A stretch of DNA of 64,000 nt from Flammeovirgaceae bacterium SG7u.111 (GTDB lineage Bacteria > Bacteroidota > Bacteroidia > Cytophagales > Flammeovirgaceae): the NCBI GenBank assembly GCA_034044135.1, contig CP139021.1, positions 6,858,001-6,922,000 of the forward strand, written 5' to 3'. Position numbers and translations under genes: made by a program. Positions 10,520 to 18,727 of the stretch are shown here, piece by piece; the stretch's first letter is position 1; each line of letters opens with the position of its first letter. The notes under the pieces were generated by a model that searched no databases, had not been told where the DNA came from, and worked only from the letters and a program-made list of their open reading frames with translations.

Positions 10520-11206
10520 ATGGTTTCTGTTCAATATAACCATTTTCATTGCCATCTCATGGAACATGTTTTTCTTTGAAAAACATGTCGTCCTCCTGAC
10601 GGTTCTTTTGTTCCTTGCCCCTAAAGACGTGTTGACCCCTTCGATATCCTTGGTGAAGCTTTTGCCTATCAGGTGCTTAGTATAGGGCAATACCTTGGCG
10701 AACGCTTTCCAGTCATCGGTACAGAACCAATCGATGTCGGCATTTTCCAACCGCCCATAGAGCGACCTTGCCGTCCCCGTGTCCCTTTTCCCCCACTGCC
10801 ATGTCAATATCTGCTTACTGCCCGGGCCATAGGCATATAACAGCCAGCGTTTATTTTTCTTTCTGCCCACATATGTCCAAAACTCGTCTATCCGCACCTT
10901 CTGGTGGCGCCCCGACACATCGGGCGGGTCGGTGTCCTGGAACATGCCCGACAAGCAGTTCGACACACATTGCTTGCTGATATGCAATATCTCGGCACAG
11001 TCCCTGATACCGTTGCACCTGCCCAACATCCTTGTTGCCAACCGTTTGACAAGGGGGCTTGCGCCCCAATAAAGGTATCCATGCTGGAAGTGCTTGCCAC
11101 AGCCCCTGCACATGAACCGTTGGATACCTGCACGGGATTTGCCATTTTTTACTACATTGGCCCTATGGTAATGGGGACAATGGACTTTTGTTGTAATTTC
11201 GCACAT
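10502..11206 (-). CDS. IS1-family transposase
   Basis: A 234-residue DDE transposase that mobilises the surrounding element. The N-terminus has an InsA-type zinc-ribbon and HTH (HCPHYHRANVVKNGKSRAG, then CRGCGKHF). The catalytic part has IDEFWTYVGRKKNKRWLLYA (Asp about 107), CTDDWKAFAKVLPYTKHL (second Asp) and KDIEGVNTSLGARNKRT (Glu), ending with the CFSKK block typical of InsB. Unlike E. coli IS1, which makes transposase by a -1 frameshift between insA and insB, this is one uninterrupted frame, as in many non-enterobacterial IS1 relatives. The first zinc pair reads CPHY rather than the usual CxxC, so one ligand may be replaced. Otherwise it looks intact. Confidence 0.93.
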   Translation of the reverse strand: MCEITTKVHCPHYHRANVVKNGKSRAGIQRFMCRGCGKHFQHGYLYWGASPLVKRLATRMLGRCNGIRDCAEILHISKQCVSNCLSGMFQDTDPPDVSGRHQKVRIDEFWTYVGRKKNKRWLLYAYGPGSKQILTWQWGKRDTGTARSLYGRLENADIDWFCTDDWKAFAKVLPYTKHLIGKSFTKDIEGVNTSLGARNKRTVRRTTCFSKKNMFHEMAMKMVILNRNHTHQIL

Positions 11207-11240
11207 TCAACAATTTTCCATACTTCCATTGCCTTTTGCA

Positions 11241-11267
11241 ACCCATCAGATCTTCTAGGACACTACC
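11241..11267. repeat. Right inverted repeat of the IS1-family element
   Basis: It is the inverted partner of 10493-10519 and is followed directly by the second target copy CTTTTATT. Confidence 0.93.
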
Positions 11268-11438
11268 CTTTTATTTAAATAAAGACCATCCACCCATCAT
11301 TTATATTTTATTGACCACTACTGTCTTCTTGTACTTTTTTATAGAAAAAACACCTTTTATAAAAACTATAATTGAATCAGGTGGTAGATTTGAAGTCCTA
11401 AAAAATCATACTACCAGCAAAGACAAACTAACTATCTG

Positions 11439-12188
11439 ATGAGTGAAGTCAAAAATGCAGAATGGTTTGCCAAGTGGTTCAACTCTCCCTATTATCATAT
11501 TTTATATAGGCACAGGGATATCGGCGAGGCAAAATTATTCATTGATAATTTATCTTCTTATTTAGAAATACAGCCAAACAGTAGGGTACTGGACATAGCC
11601 TGTGGAAAAGGTCGTCATTCGCTTTACCTTAATGAAAAAGGGTTTAGGGTAGATGGGATCGACCTTTCGGAGGAAAATATCCGATTTGCCCAGCAATTTG
11701 AAAACGAACATTTGCACTTTGCTCAACACGACATGCGAATGCCCTACAAGTACAATGTGTTCGATTTTTCTCTCAACCTTTTCACCAGCTTCGGATATTT
11801 TTCTTCCAAACTGGAAGACCTGGCCGTGCTGAGTGCTGCCCGTTTCGGTCTCAAAGAAGAGGGAAAGCTCGTTATTGACTTTTTTAACACGAGCAAGGTG
11901 GTAGAAAGGCTTCGTCCTTCTGAAGAAGTCCATATAGATGGGATTGATTTTCAAATCACACGGGAACATTCCGATGGTTTTATTTGGAAAAACATCACCA
12001 TCAACGACCACAAAAAGGAAAAAGAGTTTTTTTTCCAAGAAAGGGTACGGGCCTTCAGCCAAGAAGATTTTATGGGCTATTTCGAACTTACCGAGCTAGA
12101 ATGTATAGACATCTTGGGCAACTACAAGCTAAACAGCTACGATGAAGGGAAATCGAACCGGATGATTTTTATACTGAAGCCTCGTTAG
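11439..12188 (+). CDS. Class I SAM-dependent methyltransferase
   Basis: A 249-residue Rossmann-fold methyltransferase. Motif I is VLDIACGKGRHSLYL at about residues 50-64, followed by GFRVDGIDLSEENI (acidic ribose-binding residue) and FSLNLFTSFGYF (motif IV region). The mixed C-terminal beta segment (EFFFQERVRAFSQEDF) fits the small-molecule methyltransferase subgroup often seen in Bacteroidota. Substrate cannot be inferred. It lies 163 bp beyond the IS1 target site, so the IS may have altered its upstream region. It is convergent with mog, with only 19 bp between them. No cofactor-pathway neighbour gives a functional hint. Confidence 0.88.
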   Translation: MSEVKNAEWFAKWFNSPYYHILYRHRDIGEAKLFIDNLSSYLEIQPNSRVLDIACGKGRHSLYLNEKGFRVDGIDLSEENIRFAQQFENEHLHFAQHDMRMPYKYNVFDFSLNLFTSFGYFSSKLEDLAVLSAARFGLKEEGKLVIDFFNTSKVVERLRPSEEVHIDGIDFQITREHSDGFIWKNITINDHKKEKEFFFQERVRAFSQEDFMGYFELTELECIDILGNYKLNSYDEGKSNRMIFILKPR

Positions 12189-12207
12189 AGCTTTTTAAGT
12201 TGAAAAA

Positions 12208-12756
12208 TCATGATTGTTTGGGTCTGAAAGGCTTGATTATTTCTTCGTTGCACACCAAATAAGGCCCTTCAATGAGGTCGATGCAATAAGGGACAGCAGG
12301 AAAAACCGCATCCAAACATTGACGGATAGCTTTGGGCTTACCGGGCAAATTGATAATAAGCGTATTGTTTCTGATCCCAGCCGTTTGCCTCGAAAGAATA
12401 GCTGTAGGTACGTATTGCAAGCTTACTTGGCGCATTAGCTCTCCAAAGCCTGGCATCATTTTTTGGCAAACAGCCTCAGTCGCTTCTGGGGTCACATCAC
12501 GCTTTGCAGGCCCTGTTCCTCCTGAAGTAATAATGAGGCAGCAACCTTTTTCATCCGCCATTTCTATCATCGCTTGAGAAAGTTGGTCTGCTTCATCGGG
12601 AATCACTTTATATTCTTTTTCCCACTCGGAAACCAAATATTCATTAAGTGTTTCAACGATCGCCTTTCCCGGAATATCTTCATAAATCCCTTTGCTAGCC
12701 CTGTCAGACACGTTTATAATTCCTATTCTTATCTTCTTTTTCATTGTTATGTTCAT
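12208..12756 (-). CDS. mog: Molybdopterin adenylyltransferase (MogA/MoaB family)
   Basis: This enzyme adenylates molybdopterin before molybdenum insertion in the cytoplasm. The 182-residue protein begins with IGIINVSDRASKGIYEDIPG (about residues 8-27) and has the MoCF/MogA signature LIITSGGTGPAKRDVTPEAT (about 74-93), plus LIINLPGKPKAIRQCL near the C-terminus. Sequence after the SDRAS motif fits MogA better than MoaB, though the two are hard to separate without alignment. It is the third gene of a reverse-strand group tsaE-ald-mog, 27 bp after ald. No other molybdenum-cofactor gene is in the window. Confidence 0.88.
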   Translation of the reverse strand: MNITMKKKIRIGIINVSDRASKGIYEDIPGKAIVETLNEYLVSEWEKEYKVIPDEADQLSQAMIEMADEKGCCLIITSGGTGPAKRDVTPEATEAVCQKMMPGFGELMRQVSLQYVPTAILSRQTAGIRNNTLIINLPGKPKAIRQCLDAVFPAVPYCIDLIEGPYLVCNEEIIKPFRPKQS

Positions 12757-12783
12757 TGAAAAAATCTTTGCCCAGCTTGTAAC

Positions 12784-14016
12784 TTAAATACTCGCCGCTA
12801 TTATAAGGTCGAGATTCTTGTAAGGCAACCCAAACTTATCAGCCATGTACTTGCTAGTTGTTCCGCCTTTGTAGGTATAAACCCCTTTGGCAAACCATTT
12901 ATGGTTAAAAATCATCTCGTCTACTCCGTCAAGCTTGCCAAGTTGGAGCAAAAGTGGAGTGAAAATATTACTGACCGCCGCCGTAGCCGTTCTTGCCACC
13001 CGCGAGGCAATATTAGGAACACAATAATGAATCACCCCATGCTTACGGAAAATCGGTTTCATGTGGTTGGTCACATCCGAAGTTTCAAAACACCCTCCTT
13101 GGTCAATGCTCACATCAATAATCACCGAATCTTTTTTCATATCAGCTACAGTTTCCTCGCTCACTATTTGCGGAGTACGGCCTCTTTCTGGGCGAATGGC
13201 ACCAATTGCCACATCAGCCCGAATTAATGCTTCATGCAACGATCCTGTATCTATGGTAGATGTGTAAATATTATTATGCCCTACTTGTTCCTTTAATCTT
13301 CGAAGCTTATAGATATGATTATCGAAAATCTTCACCTCTGCCCCAAGTCCCATCGCCGTTCTCGCCGCATATTCCGCTACCGTTCCAGCTCCTATAATCA
13401 CTACTTTGGTGGGTGCTACACCCGTAATTCCGCCCAAAATAATCCCTTTCCCATCGTTAGCGCAGCTCAGGTATTCAGCGGCTATTAACATTACCGTACT
13501 GCCTGCTATCTCGCTCATAGCCCTTACCAAGGGCAAACCACCAACTTTATCTTCAATTAGCTCGAAGGCTAGGGAAGTAATATCTTTTTTATTGAGCGCT
13601 TTAAAATATTCATCGCTGATAACGCCTAGCTGAAGTGCAGAAATAACCGTTTTCCCCTTCTTCATATACCCTATTTCTTCTAGAGTGGGCGGAGCAATTT
13701 TTAGCACCAGATCGCTTTCAAATGCCTCTTTTGCCGAAGTGACTATTTTTGCTCCCGCCTCGCTGAACTCTGGGTCGGTATACTTGGAAGCCAAACCTGC
13801 CCCAGACTCTACCACCACCTCAAAGCCATTGTTCACCAACACAGATACTGCTTCGGGGCGTAGCGCTATCCGTTTCTCCAACCTCGAAAGCTCTTTGGGA
13901 ATACCGATCTTTTGGGCATTTTTATTTTTGTTCGGTGTTTTCAGCAAGACCTCCTGTGGGTGGTATTGGTAATATTCGGCTGCAATATTGCTAAAGTCAA
14001 CTTTTTTCTTGCTCAT
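12784..14016 (-). CDS. ald: Alanine dehydrogenase
   Basis: This NAD-dependent enzyme interconverts L-alanine and pyruvate plus ammonia. The 410-residue protein has an N-terminal catalytic domain (IGIPKELSRLEKRIALRPEA, about 37-56, where the family binds pyruvate with Arg and Lys) and a Rossmann NAD domain (GIILGGITGVAPTKVVIIG, then GAGTVAEYAARTAMGLGAEV). DVSIDQGGCFETSD and VPNIASRVARTATAA match the conserved C-terminal part. It is somewhat longer than the usual 370 residues because of about 35 N-terminal residues, a variant I associate with Bacteroidota. Its ATG overlaps the tsaE stop (ATGA), so translation is probably coupled. Confidence 0.92.
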   Translation of the reverse strand: MSKKKVDFSNIAAEYYQYHPQEVLLKTPNKNKNAQKIGIPKELSRLEKRIALRPEAVSVLVNNGFEVVVESGAGLASKYTDPEFSEAGAKIVTSAKEAFESDLVLKIAPPTLEEIGYMKKGKTVISALQLGVISDEYFKALNKKDITSLAFELIEDKVGGLPLVRAMSEIAGSTVMLIAAEYLSCANDGKGIILGGITGVAPTKVVIIGAGTVAEYAARTAMGLGAEVKIFDNHIYKLRRLKEQVGHNNIYTSTIDTGSLHEALIRADVAIGAIRPERGRTPQIVSEETVADMKKDSVIIDVSIDQGGCFETSDVTNHMKPIFRKHGVIHYCVPNIASRVARTATAAVSNIFTPLLLQLGKLDGVDEMIFNHKWFAKGVYTYKGGTTSKYMADKFGLPYKNLDLIIAASI

Positions 14017-14450
14017 CGTATTGTTGCTTTAAGTGCCCTGCTTGTGTTAGATGTCGTAGTTAAAGAAATTTCCAAATGGTCTTCGGGAATTAGGCCTTCA
14101 ATTTTTGATGGCCACTCGATGAGGCAAAGCTCACCTGAATCAAAATATTCCTCCACACCTATGTCGAGTGCCTCTTCGGGAGATTTCAACCTGTAAAAAT
14201 CAAAATGATAACAGACTTGCCCCTCAAGTGTTTCGTATTCATTTACTATAGAAAATGTAGGGCTGCTCACCAGATCTACCACACCGAACTCTTGGCAAAT
14301 ACTTTTGGTCAAAGTAGTTTTCCCTGCCCCCATTTCTCCATCAAAAATCCAGATATTCCGTTCTTTTCCAAAATCGAGTAAGCGCCGTGCCACTCCTTGT
14401 ATTTCTTCTAAAGAAAACTGATCTATACTCAGAATTTCTTCTTTTCCCAT
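14013..14450 (-). CDS. tsaE: tRNA threonylcarbamoyladenosine biosynthesis ATPase
   Basis: This small P-loop ATPase drives the TsaB-TsaD-TsaE complex that adds t6A at position 37 of ANN-decoding tRNAs. The 145-residue protein has Walker A in FDGEMGAGKTTLTKSI (about residues 36-51), SSPTFSIVNEY (about 64-74), and the conserved HFDFYRL and SGELCLIEWPSKI blocks. Length matches the family. It is the first gene of the reverse-strand operon and overlaps ald by 4 bp. Other t6A genes are not in the window. Confidence 0.94.
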   Translation of the reverse strand: MGKEEILSIDQFSLEEIQGVARRLLDFGKERNIWIFDGEMGAGKTTLTKSICQEFGVVDLVSSPTFSIVNEYETLEGQVCYHFDFYRLKSPEEALDIGVEEYFDSGELCLIEWPSKIEGLIPEDHLEISLTTTSNTSRALKATIR

Positions 14451-14760
14451 TTAGTTCAATTGATTACACCTTAGTTTTTCCCTCAAAAAGTAAAATCAAA
14501 CACAGCTTTTCCTTATTCAGTAGCAAAAAACAAGTTCAAGCAATTTTCTATAAGCGAATTTCAAAAAAAAACTTTATTTTTAATAAATTTAAATAAATAC
14601 AGATCGTTTTCTAAACTTTGGAAACAAAAGATAAGCGAGATTTTACGGTCAACGCTAATAAAAAAAGAGAAAAAGCTAGCTTGGCGACGTGCCCAATAAA
14701 AGCTTTTAGCCCACAAAAGTCGTAATATTCTTTTGTTGATGTATTAAACTTACAGTTATT

Positions 14761-14828
14761 AAGCTTTTTTGGATACAATACATTCAAACAAATTACTATT
14801 TTTGAAAGCTTTTTGGATCACAATACAC
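14761..14828 (+). repeat. Imperfect direct repeat upstream of the structured RNA
   Basis: AAGCTTTTTTGGATACAATA (from 14761) recurs as AAGCTTTTTGGATCACAATA (from 14806), both followed by CA. The copies match over about 22 bases apart from two single-base indels, 45 bp apart. The second copy overlaps the predicted transcript start of the structured RNA. Confidence 0.6.
14797..14804 (+). promoter_or_regulatory. Candidate -7 element for the structured RNA
   Basis: TATTTTTG matches TAnnTTTG. The nearest upstream TTTG (14768-14771) is 25 nt away instead of 19-21, so the -33 match is weak. A transcript would start near 14811. Confidence 0.4.
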
Positions 14829-15059
14829 TGATCCGACCATTAATTGGACGCCTAATTCAAAAGCATTTATGCTTTCTACAACTAAAACCGAGGGCTCTAT
14901 ACATCCTCTTCCGAGGAAACAGAGTCTGTTAAGGAACTAGGCAGGCGTCTTTCCATTAAAACTTCATTGGAGGAATAGGAGCACGTAGGGCTTGAAAAAG
15001 TATTGATCCTCTTGGTTGATCGTGCTTAATAATTTAGGCACAAGAGTTTTTTAGCCCTA
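14811..15059 (+). ncRNA. Candidate structured RNA, stand-alone or recQ leader
   Basis: This spacer has no credible gene but dense complementarity. In order: GGATCA/TGATCC (14815-14834); a long-range stem GGACGCCT (14846-14853) with AGGCGTCT (14943-14950); inside it three small hairpins AAAGCA/TGCTTT, CCTC/GAGG and AACAG/CTGTT; then a long hairpin from TAGGGCT (14986-14992) to AGCCCTA (15053-15059). The long hairpin contains AAAAA/TTTTT, CTCTT/AAGAG and GTGC/GCAC, and includes a T6 run like an intrinsic terminator. I cannot match it to RNase P RNA, tmRNA, SRP RNA or a riboswitch. A 6S-like RNA (for example the 6S-Flavo class) is one thing to test. The rest of the spacer (14451-14760) is AT-rich without visible features. 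Confidence 0.45.
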
Positions 15060-15122
15060 AATTTAGAATGGAAAGCACACATTATTTTTTTATGAGAAGT
15101 TACTTATTACATAATATTTAAG

Positions 15123-17309
15123 ATGCTAGTAACAGGAAATGTTGGAAGCTTAAAAGACAAGCTTAAAGAGGTATTTGGTTATGATAACTTTAGGGGAAAC
15201 CAAGAAGAGATCATCCAAAATGTATTAGATGGGAATAATACATTCGTGATAATGCCTACAGGGGCGGGAAAATCTTTGTGTTATCAGTTACCGGCACTGA
15301 TGCTGGAAGGAACGGCTGTGGTCATCTCCCCACTTATCGCCCTAATGAAAAATCAAGTGGATCAGCTGAATGCTTTGGGCATTACGGCGTATTTCCTCAA
15401 CTCGTCACTTTCCAAGTCGGAATCGAACAAAGTTAAAAGAGAGCTGCTAGAAGGAAACGTAAAGCTCCTTTACGTAGCACCAGAGTCTCTTACCAAAGAG
15501 GCTACAATAGAGTTGCTCAAAAAAACCAAGCTTTCGTTCGTAGCAATTGATGAAGCACACTGTATCTCTGAATGGGGGCACGATTTCCGTCCTGAGTACA
15601 GAAGGATAAAATCCATCATTGAAGATATCCAAAATCTTCCTCTGATAGCCCTCACCGCTACTGCTACCCCGAAGGTAAGAGCCGATATACAGAAAAACCT
15701 CAAGATAGAAGTTGCAAAAGTTTTCCTTTCGTCCTTCCATAGAAAAAATCTTTTTTATGAGGTAATGCCCAAGGTTCAAGGAAGAAAACAGCTCATAAAA
15801 TTTGTGCAGCAGTTTAAAGGGAAATGTGGGATTGTTTACTGTTTGAGTAGGAAAAAGGTAGAACAAATTGCCGAGTTGCTCAAGGTAAACGGAGTGAATG
15901 CCCTGCCCTACCATGCGGGTATGGATTCTGCCATTCGGATGAAAAACCAAGATGCTTTCCTCAATGAAGATGTAGAGGTAATCGTAGCTACCATCGCTTT
16001 TGGGATGGGAATCGACAAACCCGACGTGAGGTTTGTAGTTCACTACGATGCTCCAAAATCTATAGAAGGCTATTACCAAGAAACTGGCAGAGCTGGGAGA
16101 GATGGCATAGAAAGCCACTGCCTCATGTTCTACAGCGAAAAGGACATTAGCAAACTAGAAAAATTCAATAAAGATAAAACCGTAACCGAGCGAGAAAATT
16201 CCCTGCACTTGCTCAGAGAAGTTACCCATTATTCAAAGTCTGCGGTATGTAGGCAACGACAATTACTTTATTACTTTGGAGAATATTTGGAAGAGGACTG
16301 CGGCTACTGCGACAACTGCAAGCGTGAAAGAGACTCTTTTGCTGGGCAAGAATTAGTAACCACGGCCATGCAAACCGTGAAGCTGACTGAAGAGCGCTTC
16401 GACATGAATCATTTGGTGGATGTAGTAAGAGGAGTTGAAAATCAATATGTAAAAAGCTACGGGCATGATAAGCTTCCTGTGTTCGGAAAAGGTAAAAATG
16501 AGACCGAAGAATATTGGATGTCTATTTTCCGACAGGTGATGCTCATGAATATGCTGGTGAAAGATATCGACGATATCACCATCATGAAGATCACCGAAAA
16601 GGGAAAAAAATTTCTAGAAAACCCTCATTCGGTCTTGCTCTACAAGCTTCACGATTTTGAAGCAGATATAACCGACGACGAAGACGAAATATCAAGCGCA
16701 GCACAACACCAAGCTTCAGATCCTGTGCTTTTTGATATGCTAAAAGCACTTCGTAAAGAAATAGCAAAAAGAAAAAACTTGCCTCCTTATGTAATCTTCC
16801 AAGACCCTTCTCTGGAAGAGATGGCAACCATGTACCCTTGCAGCGAAAATGACCTTGCGCAAATAAATGGCGTGGGGCAAGGCAAGGTAAGGAAGTTTGG
16901 AAAAGAGTTTATCGCCCTCATCTCAAAGTATGTTGCCGATAACGACATTGAAACGGCATCAGATGTTGTGGTAAAATCAACGGTGAACAAATCAAAGACT
17001 AAGATTTTCATCATCACCCAAATTGACAGAATGATCGATTTGGATGAAATAGCAGAGAGCAAAGGAACTGACCTTAGTGAATTACTAGATGAAATTGAAC
17101 ATATTTGTTACTCAGGCACAAAGCTCAACCTCGATTATTACATAGACCAAATGATGGATGAGGATAGACAAGATGAAGTTTTCCAATATTTTATGGAAGC
17201 GGAATCTGATAGCATACAAGAAGCGCTAGACGAACTTGGGGATGAGGATTACTCGGAAGAAGAATTACGCCTGATGCGAATTAAATTCTTGTCTGAAATG
17301 TCGATGTAG
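15123..17309 (+). CDS. recQ: ATP-dependent DNA helicase RecQ
   Basis: A 3'-5' DNA helicase for recombination and fork repair. The 728-residue protein has helicase motif 0/I (FRGNQEEII and MPTGAGKSLCYQLP, Lys about 50), DEAH box IDEAHCISEWGHDFR (Asp 143), motif V/VI ATIAFGMGIDKPDVR and YYQETGRAGRDG. The RecQ zinc site is formed by a Cys before RQRQLLYYFGEYL and the Cys of DCGYCDNCKRE. Then come the winged-helix RQC domain and an HRDC domain (about 540-610). A C-terminal acidic extension of about 110 residues (LDELGDEDYSEEELRLMRI) has a helical look and is typical of Bacteroidota RecQ. A strong terminator follows. Confidence 0.96.
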   Translation: MLVTGNVGSLKDKLKEVFGYDNFRGNQEEIIQNVLDGNNTFVIMPTGAGKSLCYQLPALMLEGTAVVISPLIALMKNQVDQLNALGITAYFLNSSLSKSESNKVKRELLEGNVKLLYVAPESLTKEATIELLKKTKLSFVAIDEAHCISEWGHDFRPEYRRIKSIIEDIQNLPLIALTATATPKVRADIQKNLKIEVAKVFLSSFHRKNLFYEVMPKVQGRKQLIKFVQQFKGKCGIVYCLSRKKVEQIAELLKVNGVNALPYHAGMDSAIRMKNQDAFLNEDVEVIVATIAFGMGIDKPDVRFVVHYDAPKSIEGYYQETGRAGRDGIESHCLMFYSEKDISKLEKFNKDKTVTERENSLHLLREVTHYSKSAVCRQRQLLYYFGEYLEEDCGYCDNCKRERDSFAGQELVTTAMQTVKLTEERFDMNHLVDVVRGVENQYVKSYGHDKLPVFGKGKNETEEYWMSIFRQVMLMNMLVKDIDDITIMKITEKGKKFLENPHSVLLYKLHDFEADITDDEDEISSAAQHQASDPVLFDMLKALRKEIAKRKNLPPYVIFQDPSLEEMATMYPCSENDLAQINGVGQGKVRKFGKEFIALISKYVADNDIETASDVVVKSTVNKSKTKIFIITQIDRMIDLDEIAESKGTDLSELLDEIEHICYSGTKLNLDYYIDQMMDEDRQDEVFQYFMEAESDSIQEALDELGDEDYSEEELRLMRIKFLSEMSM

Positions 17310-17334
17310 GGTAAAAACAAATTTGTTTGAATAC

Positions 17335-17376
17335 AAATGCAGTGCTGTATAGTTATGACAGCACTGCATTTTTTTT
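17335..17376 (+). terminator. Intrinsic terminator of recQ
   Basis: AAATGCAGTGCTGT (17335-17348) pairs perfectly with ACAGCACTGCATTT (17358-17371) around a 9-nt loop and runs into T8. It is one of the strongest terminators in the window. Confidence 0.95.
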
Positions 17377-17452
17377 GATATTTGCCCTTTCAAACATCCT
17401 TTTCTGCATTGGGTGGAATTATTTTTTTGATCAAACATTAAGCGAAAAAGCA

Positions 17453-18727
17453 ATGAACGTATTGATAGTTGGCTCCGGAGGAAGAGAACACGCATTTGCA
17501 TGGAAACTAAAGCAAAGCCCAAAAATTGGAAAACTTTATGTGGCACCTGGTAATGCAGGCACTTCAGAAATAGCCGAAAACGTAGCAATTGGTGTTTCCG
17601 ATTTTGATAAACTAGCTTCATTTTCTATCGAAAACAAGGTAGATATGATAGTAGTAGGGCCAGAAGTCCCTTTGGTAGAAGGCATTTACGATTACTTCAA
17701 AGCCAAACCAGAGCTTCAACACATCAACGTAATAGGGCCGTCGAAAGCTGGTGCAATGCTAGAAGGCAGCAAGGATGTGGCCAAGAAGTTCATGCAAAAG
17801 CATAATGTCCCAACAGGAAGAGCGCAGTCTTTTACCAAAGAGACATTGGAAGAAGGCTTGGCTTATTTGGAAACAGAAACCGCTCCTTATGTACTGAAAG
17901 CCGACGGTTTGGCAGCAGGAAAAGGTGTATTGATCATAGATAATTTAGAGGAGGCGAAGGCAAGTCTGAAAGAAATGCTAGACGGACAGTTTGGCGAGGC
18001 GAGCAAAAGCGTGCTCATAGAGCAGCATCTTAGCGGAATCGAGCTTTCTGTTTTTGTACTTACCGATGGAGAAGGCTACGTGATTTTACCAGAAGCAAAA
18101 GACTACAAAAGAATAGGAGAAGGAGATGCGGGACTGAATACTGGCGGAATGGGAGCAGTTACCCCAGTTCCATTTGCCCAAGGCGAATTCTTGAAAAAAG
18201 TGGAAGAAAAAGTGGTAAAGCCTACCGTAGCGGGGATAAAAGCTGAAGGTTTTGACTACAAAGGGTTTGTATTCATAGGGCTAATGAACGTTGAAGGCGA
18301 GCCTTATGTGATTGAATACAACGTGAGAATGGGCGACCCTGAAACAGAAGCTGTTTTCCTAAGAGTAAAATCTGATTTGCTTGATTTATTCGAGCTTGCT
18401 GGGCAAAAAAGAATCGGTGAAGCAACATTGGAAATCGACCCAAGGTTTGCCACCACAGTGATGCTTGTTTCGGGAGGTTATCCGGGAAATTACCCCAAAG
18501 GAAAAGTAATGACTGGCTTCGAAAACTTGGAAAATGTAGTTCCTTTCCATGCGGGCACTACTTTCGACGCCGAGGGAAATATTGTGACAAACGGCGGGCG
18601 TGTGATTGCTATGAGCGCATTGGGTAACTCTATGGACGAAGCGCTTGCCCTCTCCAACAAAGCTGCGGAGACTTTGCAGTTTGAAAACAAGAATTACAGA
18701 ACAGACATTGGATTTGACTTAAAATAA
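17453..18727 (+). CDS. purD: Phosphoribosylamine-glycine ligase
   Basis: The second step of purine synthesis: joins 5-phosphoribosylamine and glycine using ATP. From the ATG at 17453 the protein is 424 residues, the normal length, and starts with the family's MNVLIVGSGGREHAFAWKL. An earlier in-frame start at 17327 would lie before the recQ terminator and is rejected. ATP-grasp features include APYVLKADGLAAGKGVLI (about 135-152), LNTGGMGAVTPVPFA (about 228-242) and EYNVRMGDPETEAVF (about 286-300). Its TAA overlaps the purK ATG by one base, so the two are translationally coupled. Confidence 0.95.
   Translation: MNVLIVGSGGREHAFAWKLKQSPKIGKLYVAPGNAGTSEIAENVAIGVSDFDKLASFSIENKVDMIVVGPEVPLVEGIYDYFKAKPELQHINVIGPSKAGAMLEGSKDVAKKFMQKHNVPTGRAQSFTKETLEEGLAYLETETAPYVLKADGLAAGKGVLIIDNLEEAKASLKEMLDGQFGEASKSVLIEQHLSGIELSVFVLTDGEGYVILPEAKDYKRIGEGDAGLNTGGMGAVTPVPFAQGEFLKKVEEKVVKPTVAGIKAEGFDYKGFVFIGLMNVEGEPYVIEYNVRMGDPETEAVFLRVKSDLLDLFELAGQKRIGEATLEIDPRFATTVMLVSGGYPGNYPKGKVMTGFENLENVVPFHAGTTFDAEGNIVTNGGRVIAMSALGNSMDEALALSNKAAETLQFENKNYRTDIGFDLK

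Larger units (their letters stand above)
10493..11267 (-). mobile_element. IS1-family insertion sequence, intact, 775 bp
   Basis: Inverted terminal repeats of 27 bp (10493-10519 and 11241-11267) differ at two positions. Both flanks carry the 8-bp target duplication CTTTTATT (10485-10492 and 11268-11275). Total length is close to canonical IS1 (about 770 bp). The single transposase gene fills it, and its stop codon lies inside the left repeat. The element is clearly richer in G+C than the surrounding DNA. Perfect flanking duplications point to a fairly recent insertion, into a spacer rather than a gene. Confidence 0.95.

Noticed and set aside
10485-11275. IS1 insertion breaking a gene
   Set aside because: Joining the two flanks does not restore any open frame; the site is intergenic.
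11236-11439. Small + strand open frame across the IS1 right end
   Set aside because: It starts inside the transposon end, has no recognisable composition, and stops at the start of the methyltransferase gene.
14811-15059. RNase P RNA, tmRNA, SRP RNA or tRNA at the recQ spacer
   Set aside because: The conserved cores of these RNAs (for example GAGGAAAGTCC of RNase P or the tmRNA tRNA-like end) are absent.
15447-16118. 223-codon reverse frame inside recQ
   Set aside because: It is fully antisense to the conserved helicase domain and has no recognisable motif.
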